The position numbers were made by a program, and so were the translations under genes. From NCBI RefSeq assembly GCF_014230305.1, contig NZ_JACLAU010000019.1, positions 1 to 63,139 on the forward strand: DNA of 63,139 nucleotides, given 5' to 3'. Shown here piece by piece: positions 42,805-52,254 of the stretch; the stretch's first letter is position 1; each line of letters starts with the position of its first letter. The notes under the pieces were generated by a model. It was not told the origin of the DNA. It worked only from the letters and a program-made list of their open reading frames with translations, and did no database searches. This DNA comes from Novosphingobium aerophilum. GTDB taxonomy: Bacteria > Pseudomonadota > Alphaproteobacteria > Sphingomonadales > Sphingomonadaceae.

Positions 42805-44946
42805 ATGGATGGGCGGGGCTTGCGCAATCGTCGGCGAACTGCGGCCCTTCTTGCCGCCTACTTCTTCATGATCACGCTGCTCGCGCCAACCGGTACACAC
42901 GCACAGGTCTATATCCCGCCGCCCGACGACCTCATCGAGCCGCAACCCGCGCTTCCGCCCGCAACCGACCCCGGCGTCCCCCCGCCAGCACCCCCACCGC
43001 CTTCCGCGCCGGCCACCATGACCTGGGACGAGGCGAAGGCACAGGCGCGGGAGCTCGGATCGACGGTTCGCGGCGCCAACCAGGGGATCACCGATGCCCC
43101 GGGCGCTGCCGGGCAGATTCCGGGCTATCAGGCCAACTATCCCGGGCTCACCCAGTATTATGACAACCCCGGCAATATGTATGCTGATGGAGCCGCTGCC
43201 GGCTACAGCAGCGATGCCTATCGCACCGCCAATTCCACGACGCGGCCGACCGTCGATGTGAAGCGCAGCGACCTCTCGCGCGCCAACACGGTCACCGAGG
43301 ATCCCAACGCTTACTTGCAAGGCATGAGCTCCGACGGCTCGACCGGCAACTGCGTTCCGCTGCCCCCGGGCTCCGGCGGGGCGAACATGGCCGAGTGGAC
43401 CTGCAATGTCGGCTCGACGGTGGTAGAACAGCCCAAGACCTGCACCCGCAGTCTCTCGGTCTCGGCGTGGAATGAAACGCTCTACCAGTACCTGTGCGTC
43501 ACAAGCCCAAGCTTTGCCGGTTGCACCTCGCTCGAAGGGAGTAGCCTATGCCGGAAAACCGGGACCTACCCGGTGCCGCAGTACAATCTCACCGTCGACT
43601 ATTACGACTGCGACGGCTCCATCAGCGATCCCAACGTCTATCTCATGGGCACGGTGCCCAAGCCGCCGCCGGCCAATGCCTTCCAGGTCGTCAGCAACGT
43701 CTACCGCTGCAACACCGAAGGGATCACCGACGCGCTGACCTTCGATCCGGTGACCGGCTTCCCGCAGCAATATGTGACCGGGCTCCAGCAGTGCGGATCG
43801 CTCGGGTCTGAGCCCAGTTGCACCCGGAGTAGCCCAAGCGCCGCAGGTCTGACCGATAGGCAGCTGTGCAAGACCTGGGACTTCATCGGCGATCCTTTCG
43901 GGGGCGGGGGCTACCTCACTTGCGCCGAGCCGGCCGCCCCCGAAGAGGTCTATGCCTGCAGCTCCAATGTCGCCGGGGTCGTGCCCGAAAGCTCGGTCTC
44001 GAAGTGGTTCACCGAAACCTGGACCGACAATGCCTGTTCGGTCGACCTCGGCACCTGCACGCTTGCGAGCGAGACCTGCACCGCACCCGGAGAAACCCAG
44101 CTCATTGACGGCGTGCCGGTGACCCGGCCCTGCTGGGAGAGCACGAAGACCTACCAGTGCCAAACCGTGGTCGGCGGCGGCAACGACTGCGGCAAGCTTG
44201 ATGCGACGCCCGGCTGCACTTTCGACCACGAGACCTGCCTCGATGATCCGCCGAGCAGCGACGGCTCGTGCAAGGTTGCCGAGCGGATCTACAAGTGCCC
44301 GATCCCGGGGAGCACTGAGCAGCCTGCTCAGTACATCTGCGGCGGCGACGTCTACTGCGTCAATGGCGACTGTGAGCCGATCGTGCGCGAGGCCTCGGAC
44401 GAGTTCAAGGATGCGGTCGTGGCGCTGAACGCGCTCGGCCAGGCCAACGCCGAGTTCGACGAGAACACATTGACCCTGTTCAAGGGCACCGCCGAAAGCT
44501 GCGCGCACAAGGTCTTCGGGCTCGCCAATTGCTGTTCGGGAAAAGGCGTACCGCTCCTCACCCCGCTGCTGTGCAGTCCGTCCGAAGTCCTGCTTGACCA
44601 GAAGGACGATGCCGGGCTGTGCCACAAGATCGGCACTTACTGCTCGTCGAGCTTCCTTGGAATCTGCCTCACCAAGCGCGACGTCTATTGCTGCTTCCAG
44701 TCGAAGATCAGCCGCATCCTCCAGGAGCAGGGCCGCCCGCAGATCGGCAAGACCTGGGGCACACCGAAAAAACCGGTCTGCGACGGGTTCACCATCTTCG
44801 AGTTCCAGCAGCTCGACCTCTCGGTGATGGATTTCCGGGAGATCTACGCGGAGTTCGTCGATGCGGCGAAACTTCCCGACGAGGCCGCCACCCTCATCGA
44901 CATCCAGACAAAGATCGAGGCCTACTATGCCGCCCACAAGCCGTAA
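42805..44946 (+). CDS. traN: TraN, cysteine-rich outer-membrane mating-pair stabilisation protein
   Basis: The 713-residue protein has a signal peptide (ALLAAYFFMITLLAPTGTHAQ), a proline-rich linker, and a large cysteine-rich body with many short CxxxC and CC pairs (CTRSLSVSAWNETLYQYLCV, CCSGKGVPLLTPLLC, DVYCCFQSKISRILQEQGR). In F, TraN binds recipient outer-membrane proteins and fixes mating specificity, so the variable central third is the likely recognition part. It starts one base after trbC. Confidence 0.88.
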   Translation: MDGRGLRNRRRTAALLAAYFFMITLLAPTGTHAQVYIPPPDDLIEPQPALPPATDPGVPPPAPPPPSAPATMTWDEAKAQARELGSTVRGANQGITDAPGAAGQIPGYQANYPGLTQYYDNPGNMYADGAAAGYSSDAYRTANSTTRPTVDVKRSDLSRANTVTEDPNAYLQGMSSDGSTGNCVPLPPGSGGANMAEWTCNVGSTVVEQPKTCTRSLSVSAWNETLYQYLCVTSPSFAGCTSLEGSSLCRKTGTYPVPQYNLTVDYYDCDGSISDPNVYLMGTVPKPPPANAFQVVSNVYRCNTEGITDALTFDPVTGFPQQYVTGLQQCGSLGSEPSCTRSSPSAAGLTDRQLCKTWDFIGDPFGGGGYLTCAEPAAPEEVYACSSNVAGVVPESSVSKWFTETWTDNACSVDLGTCTLASETCTAPGETQLIDGVPVTRPCWESTKTYQCQTVVGGGNDCGKLDATPGCTFDHETCLDDPPSSDGSCKVAERIYKCPIPGSTEQPAQYICGGDVYCVNGDCEPIVREASDEFKDAVVALNALGQANAEFDENTLTLFKGTAESCAHKVFGLANCCSGKGVPLLTPLLCSPSEVLLDQKDDAGLCHKIGTYCSSSFLGICLTKRDVYCCFQSKISRILQEQGRPQIGKTWGTPKKPVCDGFTIFEFQQLDLSVMDFREIYAEFVDAAKLPDEAATLIDIQTKIEAYYAAHKP

Positions 44947-44959
44947 CGGCGGGGGCAGA

Positions 44960-45340
44960 ATGCCCCCTTCAGAACCTGGCGCCACGGTCATCCCGCTCAG
45001 CGCCGTCGGCGCGCTCGCGGACATGAGCGTGGTCGAGTTCTGCCTCGGCATGGCGCTATCCCGCCGCGCGCCGCAAAGTGCGGGCGAACTGGCGGCCGAA
45101 CTCTCGGCCTGGTTCGACCGGCAAGTGCGCTCGCGCGCAATAAAGGCGCCGCTCGAGGCCATGCTCGGCCGGGGCTGGGTCGCGCACGGCTGCGGCACGT
45201 ACACTCTGAGCGAGACTGGCACTGCGGCGCTCACCCCGTTCACCCACGCGCTGGTGCGAATGCTCGATGGCGGTCGCCGCCTGCTCGACCTCGCTGTCTT
45301 CATGTCACTGATCAAGGAATTCGAGAGGAGCGGATCATGA
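44960..45340 (+). CDS. Putative winged-helix protein inside the transfer operon
   Basis: The 126-residue protein has no signal peptide. MSVVEFCLGMALSRRAPQSAGELAAELSAWFDRQVRSRAIKAPLEAMLGRGWVAHGCGTYTLSETG looks like a PadR- or MarR-type winged helix (helix, recognition helix, wing). GGGGG six bases before the ATG at 44960 supports this start; 44927 is possible. It overlaps traF by ATGA. A cytoplasmic DNA-binding protein between traN and traF is not part of the F system and may regulate it. Confidence 0.55.
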   Translation: MPPSEPGATVIPLSAVGALADMSVVEFCLGMALSRRAPQSAGELAAELSAWFDRQVRSRAIKAPLEAMLGRGWVAHGCGTYTLSETGTAALTPFTHALVRMLDGGRRLLDLAVFMSLIKEFERSGS

Positions 45341-46164
45341 ACCCCCGCCATATGGACAGACGCCGCATTGCCGCCCTGTGCCTCGGCGTCAGTCTGGCGC
45401 TTAGCGGCACGGCCCCGCTTCACGCTGCCAATGAGGACGGCGTCGAGGTCAAGCAGTCCGAGGACGCGCTATACTGCAAGGAGCGCAAGCTCGGGACCTG
45501 GTTCTACTGCGAGAAGCCGAAACAAGAACCGTCCAGGACCGCGGCGGCCGCGCCCCCGGCGCGCGAGCGCCTCGCCGCGATCGGCACCCAACTCGAGGAG
45601 CTGAAGGCGCGCGCGATCCTCGAGCCGAGCCCGGAAAACGTCACTGCCTATGTGCGCTTCCAGCGCGAGCAGCTCGACCGCTCCTCGATGTTCGCCGACG
45701 TGTGGCAACGCGCGCTGTGGCAGGATCCCGGGCTCGACTACACACTCCAGCGCCCGGTCTCGACGCTCGGCAAGCGCGCGTGGATCGACCAGCGCAAGAG
45801 CGATCGCGACCGCGTGATGGGCGAACTCTCGCAGCGCTACGGGGTGTTCTACTTCTTCTCTTCGAGCTGCGGCGCCTGCGACATCTTCTCGCCGATCCTG
45901 AAAGCGGTCAGCGACAAGTTCGGCCTCGCCGTTCTCGCGGTCTCGATGGACGGCGGCCCCTCGGCGACCTTCCCCGGCTACATGGTCGATAGCGGGCAGT
46001 ACGAGAAGCTCGGCATGGGCACCGAGCGGCAGGTCCCGGCCCTGGTGCTGTTCGATTCCGTCACCAAGCAGCTAATGCCGATCGGCTACGGCATCCTCAG
46101 CCAGGACGAGATCATGGACCGCGTGTTCCAATTGACCCAGGTCCAGCCCGGGAGCGACTACTGA
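45337..46164 (+). CDS. traF: TraF, thioredoxin-like F-type pilus assembly protein
   Basis: The 275-residue protein has a signal peptide (RIAALCLGVSLALSGTAPLHA), an N-terminal part with YCKERKLGTWFYCE, and a thioredoxin fold with CGAC at 178-181 (YFFSSSCGACDIFSPILK). F TraF usually lacks an active CxxC, so this one may be redox active as in TrbB. With the DsbC-like gene it gives the operon two thiol enzymes. It overlaps traH by one base. Confidence 0.87.
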   Translation: MNPRHMDRRRIAALCLGVSLALSGTAPLHAANEDGVEVKQSEDALYCKERKLGTWFYCEKPKQEPSRTAAAAPPARERLAAIGTQLEELKARAILEPSPENVTAYVRFQREQLDRSSMFADVWQRALWQDPGLDYTLQRPVSTLGKRAWIDQRKSDRDRVMGELSQRYGVFYFFSSSCGACDIFSPILKAVSDKFGLAVLAVSMDGGPSATFPGYMVDSGQYEKLGMGTERQVPALVLFDSVTKQLMPIGYGILSQDEIMDRVFQLTQVQPGSDY

Positions 46165-47603
46165 TGCGTGCGTCCCTCACTCAGGTCTCGCGCCGCGCGC
46201 TTGGCACCGTGCTCGGCGTGGCCGTCCTGCTGGCGTCGCCAGCCCCCGCCGTGGCCGGGGTCGAAGGCGAGATGCAGAGTTTCATGTCGGACATGGGAGC
46301 CCAGGCCAATGTCACCGGCCCCAGCGCCTACCAGGGCCAGTCGGCGGGCTACTATTCGATGGGTTCGGTTTGGTCGCGCTTCCCGCAGAAGAACATCCAG
46401 CCCTTCAACATCCAGTTGCCCCATGCGCGCGCGGGCTGCGGCGGGATCGACCTCTTTGCCGGGAGCTTCTCGTTCATCAACACCGCCGAACTCGTCGCCA
46501 TGCTCAAGGCCACGGCCAACAATGCCTTGGGCTTCGCCTTCAAGCTCGCGATCGACACGATATCGCCCGAGATCGGCAAGGTCATGGATGAGCTAGCCCA
46601 GAAGGTTCAGCAGATGAACCAGATGAACATCTCGTCCTGCGAGACCGCGCAGGCGCTGGTCGGCGGACTCTGGCCCAAGACCGACACGGCGTCCTCGGTG
46701 ATCTGCGAGGCGATCGCCAACAGCCAGGGCGCGGTCGCCGATTGGGCCCGCGCACGCCAGCAGTGCAACAACGGTGGCCAGCGCGAGGCGCTTAAAGCTG
46801 CCAATTCCGACCCGGACATGAAGGAACAGGCCGGGATGCCCAACAACTATACCTGGGAGGCGCTCGGCAAGAAGTACGGCGGCTTCGACACCCAGTTTCG
46901 CGAGTTCCTGATGACGCTCGTTGGCACCGTGATCTACGACCCGCAAGGCTCGGGCGGTAAGCCGCGGGTCCAGTTCATCGGCCCCGCCGATCCGGCGCTG
47001 ATCAGCGCCATGCTCGATGGCACCTCGGCTACCCCGCACAAGTACTGGAGTTGCGGCAGCGACACGACCAAGTGCATGGCGCCCACCGAGACCGACATGG
47101 TGATCGGCCCCAACGCGGCGATCAAGGCGCGGGTCCGCACGCTGATCGAGAGCATGGCGCTAAAGGTGCGCGATCCCGGCGCTTCGCTGACTCCGGCCGA
47201 GGTCCAGCTTCTCGGCATGGCGAGCGTGCCGGTCTACAAGATCATCACGGTGAGCGCCGCAGCCGAGTTCGGCATCTCGGCCCAGGAGATCAACGACCTC
47301 TCCGAAATTGTCGCGGTCGATCTCGTCACCACCATGACCATGCGGTTCATCGACATGGCAGTGAACGCCCGCTCGGACTTCAACGGGGCGGACGCGGATA
47401 GCTTACGCGAGTGGCGCGAGGGGCTGTACGAGACCCGGCGCAACTTCCTCGGGATCGCTGCGCGCACCTCGCAGCGTTTCGACCAGACCTTCGCGCTGAT
47501 CCAGCGCACGCAGATGCTGGAGAAGACCCTGCGCACGCAGCTTTCCCCGCAGATGTCGGCAGCATTGCGCTTTTCGCGCACCCTCAACCAGCAGGTCCAG
47601 TAG
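46164..47603 (+). CDS. traH: TraH, F-type pilus assembly protein
   Basis: The 479-residue periplasmic protein has a signal peptide (LGVAVLLASPAPAVA) and the TraH pattern: AYQGQSAGYYSMGSVW, then QLPHARAGCGGIDLFAGSFSFI and helical C-terminal parts. It is required for pilus extension with TraF, TraW, TraU and TrbC. It is followed 26 bp later by traG. Confidence 0.92.
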   Translation: MRASLTQVSRRALGTVLGVAVLLASPAPAVAGVEGEMQSFMSDMGAQANVTGPSAYQGQSAGYYSMGSVWSRFPQKNIQPFNIQLPHARAGCGGIDLFAGSFSFINTAELVAMLKATANNALGFAFKLAIDTISPEIGKVMDELAQKVQQMNQMNISSCETAQALVGGLWPKTDTASSVICEAIANSQGAVADWARARQQCNNGGQREALKAANSDPDMKEQAGMPNNYTWEALGKKYGGFDTQFREFLMTLVGTVIYDPQGSGGKPRVQFIGPADPALISAMLDGTSATPHKYWSCGSDTTKCMAPTETDMVIGPNAAIKARVRTLIESMALKVRDPGASLTPAEVQLLGMASVPVYKIITVSAAAEFGISAQEINDLSEIVAVDLVTTMTMRFIDMAVNARSDFNGADADSLREWREGLYETRRNFLGIAARTSQRFDQTFALIQRTQMLEKTLRTQLSPQMSAALRFSRTLNQQVQ

Positions 47604-47629
47604 GCCCGCGAAGAAGGAAGGCAGCCCTC

Positions 47630-50600
47630 ATGCTCGAGGTCTTCACGGTCGGGGGCGGCGACTACCTCGTCAACACCTTCAACGCGATCGCCGCCTGGAC
47701 GGGCTCGGGCGGGTTCAAGGCGCTGATCCGCGTGTGCATGGTGATGGGGCTGATCTACGCGCTGCTTGTCACCGCCATGGATCTCGACTGGCGGGCCTGG
47801 TTTCGCTGGTTCATCCAGTCGACGCTCATCTATCTCGTGCTGATGGTCCCGACCGTGACCGTAAAGGTCACCGACCGGGTAAACCCGGGGCTGGCCCCCG
47901 CGACGGTCGACAACGTGCCGATCGGCCTTGCCGCGATGGCCTCGTTCACCAGTCAGGTCAGCGACTATCTGACCCGCACCGCCGAGACGGTCTTCGTCAT
48001 GCCCGCCGCGCTTAATTACTCGACCGGCGGCTTCGTCTACGGGGCGCGGATGTGGGACAAGGTCCGCGGCTTCGAGATCCGCGATCCCGTCTTCAAGGCG
48101 AACGTCGACGGCTACCTCAAGCAATGCGCCTATTACGATATCCTGCTCGGCACCAAGAGTTTGAAACTGCTCAGCGAAGCGCCCGATCTCTGGGCAGAGC
48201 TCGGGGTCAATGCCGCGACCAACCGGGGGATGAAGTACCTCACCGACACCGGCGCGGGCACCGTCGATATCGAGGGCAAGACCTGCGCTGAGGCCTGGAC
48301 GCTGATCAACAACCAGTGGGATGCGCAAATCAACGCCTACGCACTGCCGTTTGCCCACACCATGTATCCCAAGCTCACCCAGGCCGCCGCCGGGGCCAAG
48401 CTCGCCGCCGATGTACCGGTGGTCTCGCAGCTGCTGACCGGGACGGCGATGACCCGGAACCAGTTCTTCAAGCAGAAGAGCATGGTCGATGCCTTCGAGG
48501 CCGCGCAGCTCGATTTTGGTAATGCTGACGCGGATTCCTTCGCGCTGCAGCGTGCGGATACCCAGACCCGTAACGCGATGACGACCGCGGCTGAGCAAGG
48601 GCTGATCTGGATTCCGGTGCTCGGCGTCGTGCTGACCGTGGTGTTCTACGCGCTGTTCCCGATCGTCTTTCCGCTGCTGCTCTTCCCGCGCACGGGAATC
48701 GCGACGGTCAAGGGCTACTTCTCCGGGTTCTTCTACCTGTCGGCCTGGGGACCGATCTACGTCCTCATCCACTCGTTCATCATGGACCGGCTCGCCAGCC
48801 AGACCAACGCGCTTGCCGCCGGAAGCGTGAACCTCGCCAACTGGGCGGGGATCGATGCGGTCAACCAGGACGTCGCCACCATGGCGGGGTTCCTGATGAT
48901 GTCAGTGCCGGTGCTGGCGCTGATGGTGATGCGCGGCACCATGTCGGTCGCGAACAACCTCGGCTCGATGCTCGCCCCGGTCCAGGCGGGCTCGGATGCG
49001 GCCGCGCTCGAGCGGACCACGGGCAACTATGCCTATGGCGACGTCAGCTACGGCAACCTCAATGCCGACAATCGCCAGATGTCGCAGTGGAACACGGCAC
49101 CGAACCTGCTCGCGGGCAGCGCGCATTCGGGCTTCCGCGAAGCCGATGGCCGCATGTTCAACGAATATGGCTCGGGCAACACGGTGATCGACACCAATGC
49201 CGCGATCTCACAGCTGCCGTTCAAGCCGACCATGACGCGCGGCTACGCCACGGACCTGCGCTCTCAGGGCCAGTGGTACATGAACGAGGCCGACAAAATC
49301 GAGAATGGCACCTCGACCAGCTGGACCAGTTCGAAGGGTCGGTTCGGCAGCGCGGTCACCGCGACCAGCGACGTAGCGGGTTCGCGCCGCGAAAACGGCT
49401 CGCGCGCTTCGGACACGCACAATGTCGGCGGCAATGTGGTGGTCGAAGGCGCCTCGGGTAGTTCGACCCGCGAGGTCACCAACAACGACCTGATCCTGCG
49501 CGAGGGGAACAGCAGGAGTTCTGGCGATTTTGCAAACCGCACATTCGGATCCTCCGCCAGCCTGACAGGATCGGGCACAATCGGGACGCCCGGCAAGGAT
49601 ATTGCAGGGAGTGGAGCATCGGCCACGCTGCAAGGCTCTCTTTACGGGCGCAAGGAATGGGGTGACGACGCTCGTGCAGGAACCGAGCGATCGGCAACAA
49701 ACCAGACCACCCGGGGGACCGACAAGTCGGACGAGACCAGCAACCGCGTGGTCGTCAGCGGCTCCAGCGGCGATGTCCAGTCGTCGGGCACCTACAACCA
49801 GAGTTCGGATTACACCGATCATTCGCGCTCACGGACCAGCACCGATGGAACCGACTGGCGCACCTCGGAAGCCGAGGAACGGCGGGCAGCTGCCGCGCGC
49901 TACCGCGAGATCGGCAGCCGGATGATGTCCGAAGCCAGCTACGCCGAGAACCATGGCTTCCAGATCTCGAGCGACATGTCGAACCTCATCCAGGATCGCT
50001 ACGAGACGCTCCAGCGCGAGCATCCCGAATGGCACCTGCCGGACCTGTCCAATCCGCGGCTCGACTACCGCGACGCCTCGCGCCGCGATCAGGCCATCGC
50101 CTATCTCATGGACGATCTGATGGGCGATCTTCGCGCGCACCGGATCAACGAGCTGAACGACGTCGCGGGAATTGCGGGGTCAGGAGCGCTGGGCTCGAAC
50201 GGCGATCTTGGCATGCCGGGGACGCCGCGCCTGCCGTCTGGGACGGTTGCCCCGGCGCTTGTGCCTTCACCGCTCGAAGGGGGAACGCTCATGGCTGTTC
50301 CCCATGGACCGGTCGATGGGGCAGCCCTCGCCAAGAACCTTGGCATCAAGGTCAAGCCCGGCGCGCGCCTCGGTCACATGGACGGCGCGCTGGCGCCGGC
50401 GATGGGCGTGGTCGCCGAAGAAGCGCGCTCCCTTGGCCTTCCCACGCCAGTGGTGACCTCGGGCAATGACAGCACCCAGCACAAGGCTGGGTCGGCCCAC
50501 TACGACGATCGCGCGCTCGATTTTCGCGGCAACAACATCTCGAACGAGCAAGGCGAGCAGTGGGCGGCGAAGGTCCAGGGCCGTTTGGGAAGCGCCTATG

Positions 50601-50671
50601 CTGTCGACTTCGAGCGGTTTCCGGACGACCCTGCCAGGGATCACCTCCACGTTGCCAAACGTCGAAGCTAG
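47630..50671 (+). CDS. traG: TraG, mating-pair protein with C-terminal M15-like peptidase domain
   Basis: The 1013-residue protein has an N-terminal polytopic membrane part (VGGGDYLVNTFNAIAAW, helices near 40-85 and 325-450), a long polar Ser/Thr/Gly-rich periplasmic region (about 500-770), and a C-terminal unit at about 895-1013. That unit reads VVTSGNDSTQHKAGSAHYDDRALDFRG and DHLHVAKRR, the His-Asp-His zinc pattern of M15-type D,D-peptidases. The ATG at 47630 has AAGGAAGG upstream; the longer open frame is not used. TraG acts in pilus assembly and mating-aggregate stabilisation and in entry exclusion. The peptidase domain is not in F TraG. Confidence 0.87.
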   Translation: MLEVFTVGGGDYLVNTFNAIAAWTGSGGFKALIRVCMVMGLIYALLVTAMDLDWRAWFRWFIQSTLIYLVLMVPTVTVKVTDRVNPGLAPATVDNVPIGLAAMASFTSQVSDYLTRTAETVFVMPAALNYSTGGFVYGARMWDKVRGFEIRDPVFKANVDGYLKQCAYYDILLGTKSLKLLSEAPDLWAELGVNAATNRGMKYLTDTGAGTVDIEGKTCAEAWTLINNQWDAQINAYALPFAHTMYPKLTQAAAGAKLAADVPVVSQLLTGTAMTRNQFFKQKSMVDAFEAAQLDFGNADADSFALQRADTQTRNAMTTAAEQGLIWIPVLGVVLTVVFYALFPIVFPLLLFPRTGIATVKGYFSGFFYLSAWGPIYVLIHSFIMDRLASQTNALAAGSVNLANWAGIDAVNQDVATMAGFLMMSVPVLALMVMRGTMSVANNLGSMLAPVQAGSDAAALERTTGNYAYGDVSYGNLNADNRQMSQWNTAPNLLAGSAHSGFREADGRMFNEYGSGNTVIDTNAAISQLPFKPTMTRGYATDLRSQGQWYMNEADKIENGTSTSWTSSKGRFGSAVTATSDVAGSRRENGSRASDTHNVGGNVVVEGASGSSTREVTNNDLILREGNSRSSGDFANRTFGSSASLTGSGTIGTPGKDIAGSGASATLQGSLYGRKEWGDDARAGTERSATNQTTRGTDKSDETSNRVVVSGSSGDVQSSGTYNQSSDYTDHSRSRTSTDGTDWRTSEAEERRAAAARYREIGSRMMSEASYAENHGFQISSDMSNLIQDRYETLQREHPEWHLPDLSNPRLDYRDASRRDQAIAYLMDDLMGDLRAHRINELNDVAGIAGSGALGSNGDLGMPGTPRLPSGTVAPALVPSPLEGGTLMAVPHGPVDGAALAKNLGIKVKPGARLGHMDGALAPAMGVVAEEARSLGLPTPVVTSGNDSTQHKAGSAHYDDRALDFRGNNISNEQGEQWAAKVQGRLGSAYAVDFERFPDDPARDHLHVAKRRS

Positions 50672-50675
50672 AAGC

Positions 50676-50873
50676 TCACCCGAAAATGTTGGACTGCCAA
50701 ATGAAAATGGCCACGAACAAGGCCATCATGACAGCGAGTACCAGTCGCAAATGCGGGATACCTCCCGCATCACCTTCACTGTACCGGGGAAATTGAATAC
50801 CAGTGACCGGATCGCAGTCCGCGCCGCGACACGAGATCGGCATTCCATCCAGTCCGTAGCGATCATGGTCCAT
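50676..50873 (-). CDS. Small tail-anchored membrane protein
   Basis: The 65-residue protein has a polar N-terminus with two cysteines (ISCRGADCDP) and one C-terminal membrane helix (LRLVLAVMMALFVAIFIWQ). GAGGAG precedes the ATG at 50873 by about seven bases. It abuts the traG stop convergently. No family was recognised; entry exclusion or envelope modulation is possible but unproven. Confidence 0.55.
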   Translation of the reverse strand: MDHDRYGLDGMPISCRGADCDPVTGIQFPRYSEGDAGGIPHLRLVLAVMMALFVAIFIWQSNIFG

Positions 50874-51043
50874 CGAGGGTCTCCTCGCCCTGACCATGAT
50901 TACCCCGAACGGACTGTCTTTTCAATCATGTGCCAGGACCAATTGGAGCCCCCCGCGCCACCATCGAACCCTCTCACCCTCTCGCAGCGCCAAGGCGCTG
51001 AAGAAAGGGAAACGGATAACTCGGCCCCTTCAAATCCAAAGGT
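50874..51043. other. Non-coding gap
   Basis: 170 bp between two minus-strand genes with no convincing frame. A promoter for the small membrane gene may lie here. No clear repeat or hairpin was noticed. Confidence 0.4.
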
Positions 51044-51412
51044 TCAGGTAGGATCTTTGGGCAAATGCTGCCGGTAGCGATCAGCTGTAGCCGCAAGCCT
51101 GGCGTCAAGGTGAGGAATTTGCCACTTGCGGGTGGTGTGTACATTGGCGAGTGCGTCGATGTTCATCAGATAGGTGAAGACCTTGTTCGTGATCTCAATC
51201 ATCAATTCGCGCATCTCGGCATCGGAAATGCGGGAGAGGTTCGTCCAGGGAATCTCTCCATAAGGGGACACAACCTTTACGTCGGCATAGTCGCCGGATT
51301 CACTGGCGGGGAAAATGCCGGAATGAAGGTTTTCCAGTTCTGTGTTTCTCACGCAGAGCTGGACGAGCGAGAGGGCGACCTGGCGCCATTCTTCTTCACC
51401 GAGGGTTTGCAT
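51044..51412 (-). CDS. Hypothetical protein, 122 residues
   Basis: The protein starts MQTLGEEEWRQVALSLVQLC and continues with a mixed helix/strand pattern (DYADVKVVSPYGEIPWTNLSRISDAEMRELMIEITNKVFTYL). It is soluble, with no signal or membrane segment. The open frame extends further upstream, but that part is low-complexity and overlaps the FCD gene, so the ATG at 51412 is preferred. It lies in the same orientation after the FCD-domain gene. The family was not recognised. Confidence 0.5.
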   Translation of the reverse strand: MQTLGEEEWRQVALSLVQLCVRNTELENLHSGIFPASESGDYADVKVVSPYGEIPWTNLSRISDAEMRELMIEITNKVFTYLMNIDALANVHTTRKWQIPHLDARLAATADRYRQHLPKDPT

Positions 51413-51452
51413 GGTTTCGGACTCCGCAGGGCACACCCAGCACGGCGGTTGG

Positions 51453-52202
51453 TCACCCGCCGCCCTCGATGCCGAATGACATTGAAGCGAGCAGGCTATC
51501 CGCCCCAGAAGGATAGCTCTCGATCTGCGCTTCCCCGGCCCGCCAGATCTGGGCCCCGGCTTGCTCGAGATGGAACGCCGCCGCATCGCGCGCGCGCAGC
51601 GTATCGCCCGCCTTCATGTAGTCGATGAGCCGCTCGTGCTCAGCGAGCGAACTGCGCGCCTCGTCGAGCTCGAAGTAGTTGGCGCCGGCGATCCACACAG
51701 CAGGTGGAATCGCCTTGGCATAGCTCGCCCAGGCCGTCTGATTGCCGCCAAGGCGGACCAGTTCGAGGTGGAACTGGTAGTCGAGGTAAGCGCCGCCGAG
51801 CAGGTTCGCAGGCTCATCGGCATCGAGGCCGCGCAGTGCCGCTTGAATCGCGGCGAGGTTTGTGAAGTCGGTTGTATTGGCATGCAATGCGGCCTCTGCC
51901 GCCGCCATCGCATGGATTGCGCCAGCAAGCGCCAGGTGTTCGACGATGCGATCGATGGTCCAGTCGATGATCGTGTAGCGGCCGTGGTCCCGGGCGAGGA
52001 GACCAAGGTCGAGAAGTTCATCAGCAAGTGAGAGTGCCCCGTCCTCCGGTAGATCATCGAGTCCGGGTATCTGGCTTGCGTGGTCGAATCTGCGCCGTTT
52101 GCGGGGCTCGCGCAGCACGGCAAAGACGCGCGGTGCAGGGCAAGTAATCCCTCCAAGCGGCCTTGGCTTTGACCTTGTCACCTTTTGTCCGCCCTCCGAC
52201 AT
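51453..52202 (-). CDS. FCD-domain regulator lacking a clear GntR winged helix
   Basis: The 249-residue protein has a C-terminal helical FCD-like ligand domain (YLDYQFHLELVRLGGNQTAW, then EHERLIDYMKAGDTLRARDAAAFHLEQ). In GntR regulators a winged helix precedes this. Here the N-terminal 85 residues (PRVFAVLREPRKRRRF...LSLADELLDLGLLARDHGRYTIIDW) only faintly suggest a wing and lack the usual recognition-helix pattern. It is divergent from a full FCD-type regulator across a short gap, so the two may form a heteromeric pair. The ligand is unknown. Confidence 0.6.
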   Translation of the reverse strand: MSEGGQKVTRSKPRPLGGITCPAPRVFAVLREPRKRRRFDHASQIPGLDDLPEDGALSLADELLDLGLLARDHGRYTIIDWTIDRIVEHLALAGAIHAMAAAEAALHANTTDFTNLAAIQAALRGLDADEPANLLGGAYLDYQFHLELVRLGGNQTAWASYAKAIPPAVWIAGANYFELDEARSSLAEHERLIDYMKAGDTLRARDAAAFHLEQAGAQIWRAGEAQIESYPSGADSLLASMSFGIEGGG

Positions 52203-52254
52203 CGCATCCTTCGGATAGTCCGAACCATCCTGATTGGAAAATTCTAAAGGGTTT

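Noticed and set aside
43546..45423. 625-codon open frame on the minus strand
   Set aside because: It is a shadow of traN and the following winged-helix gene; no family features.
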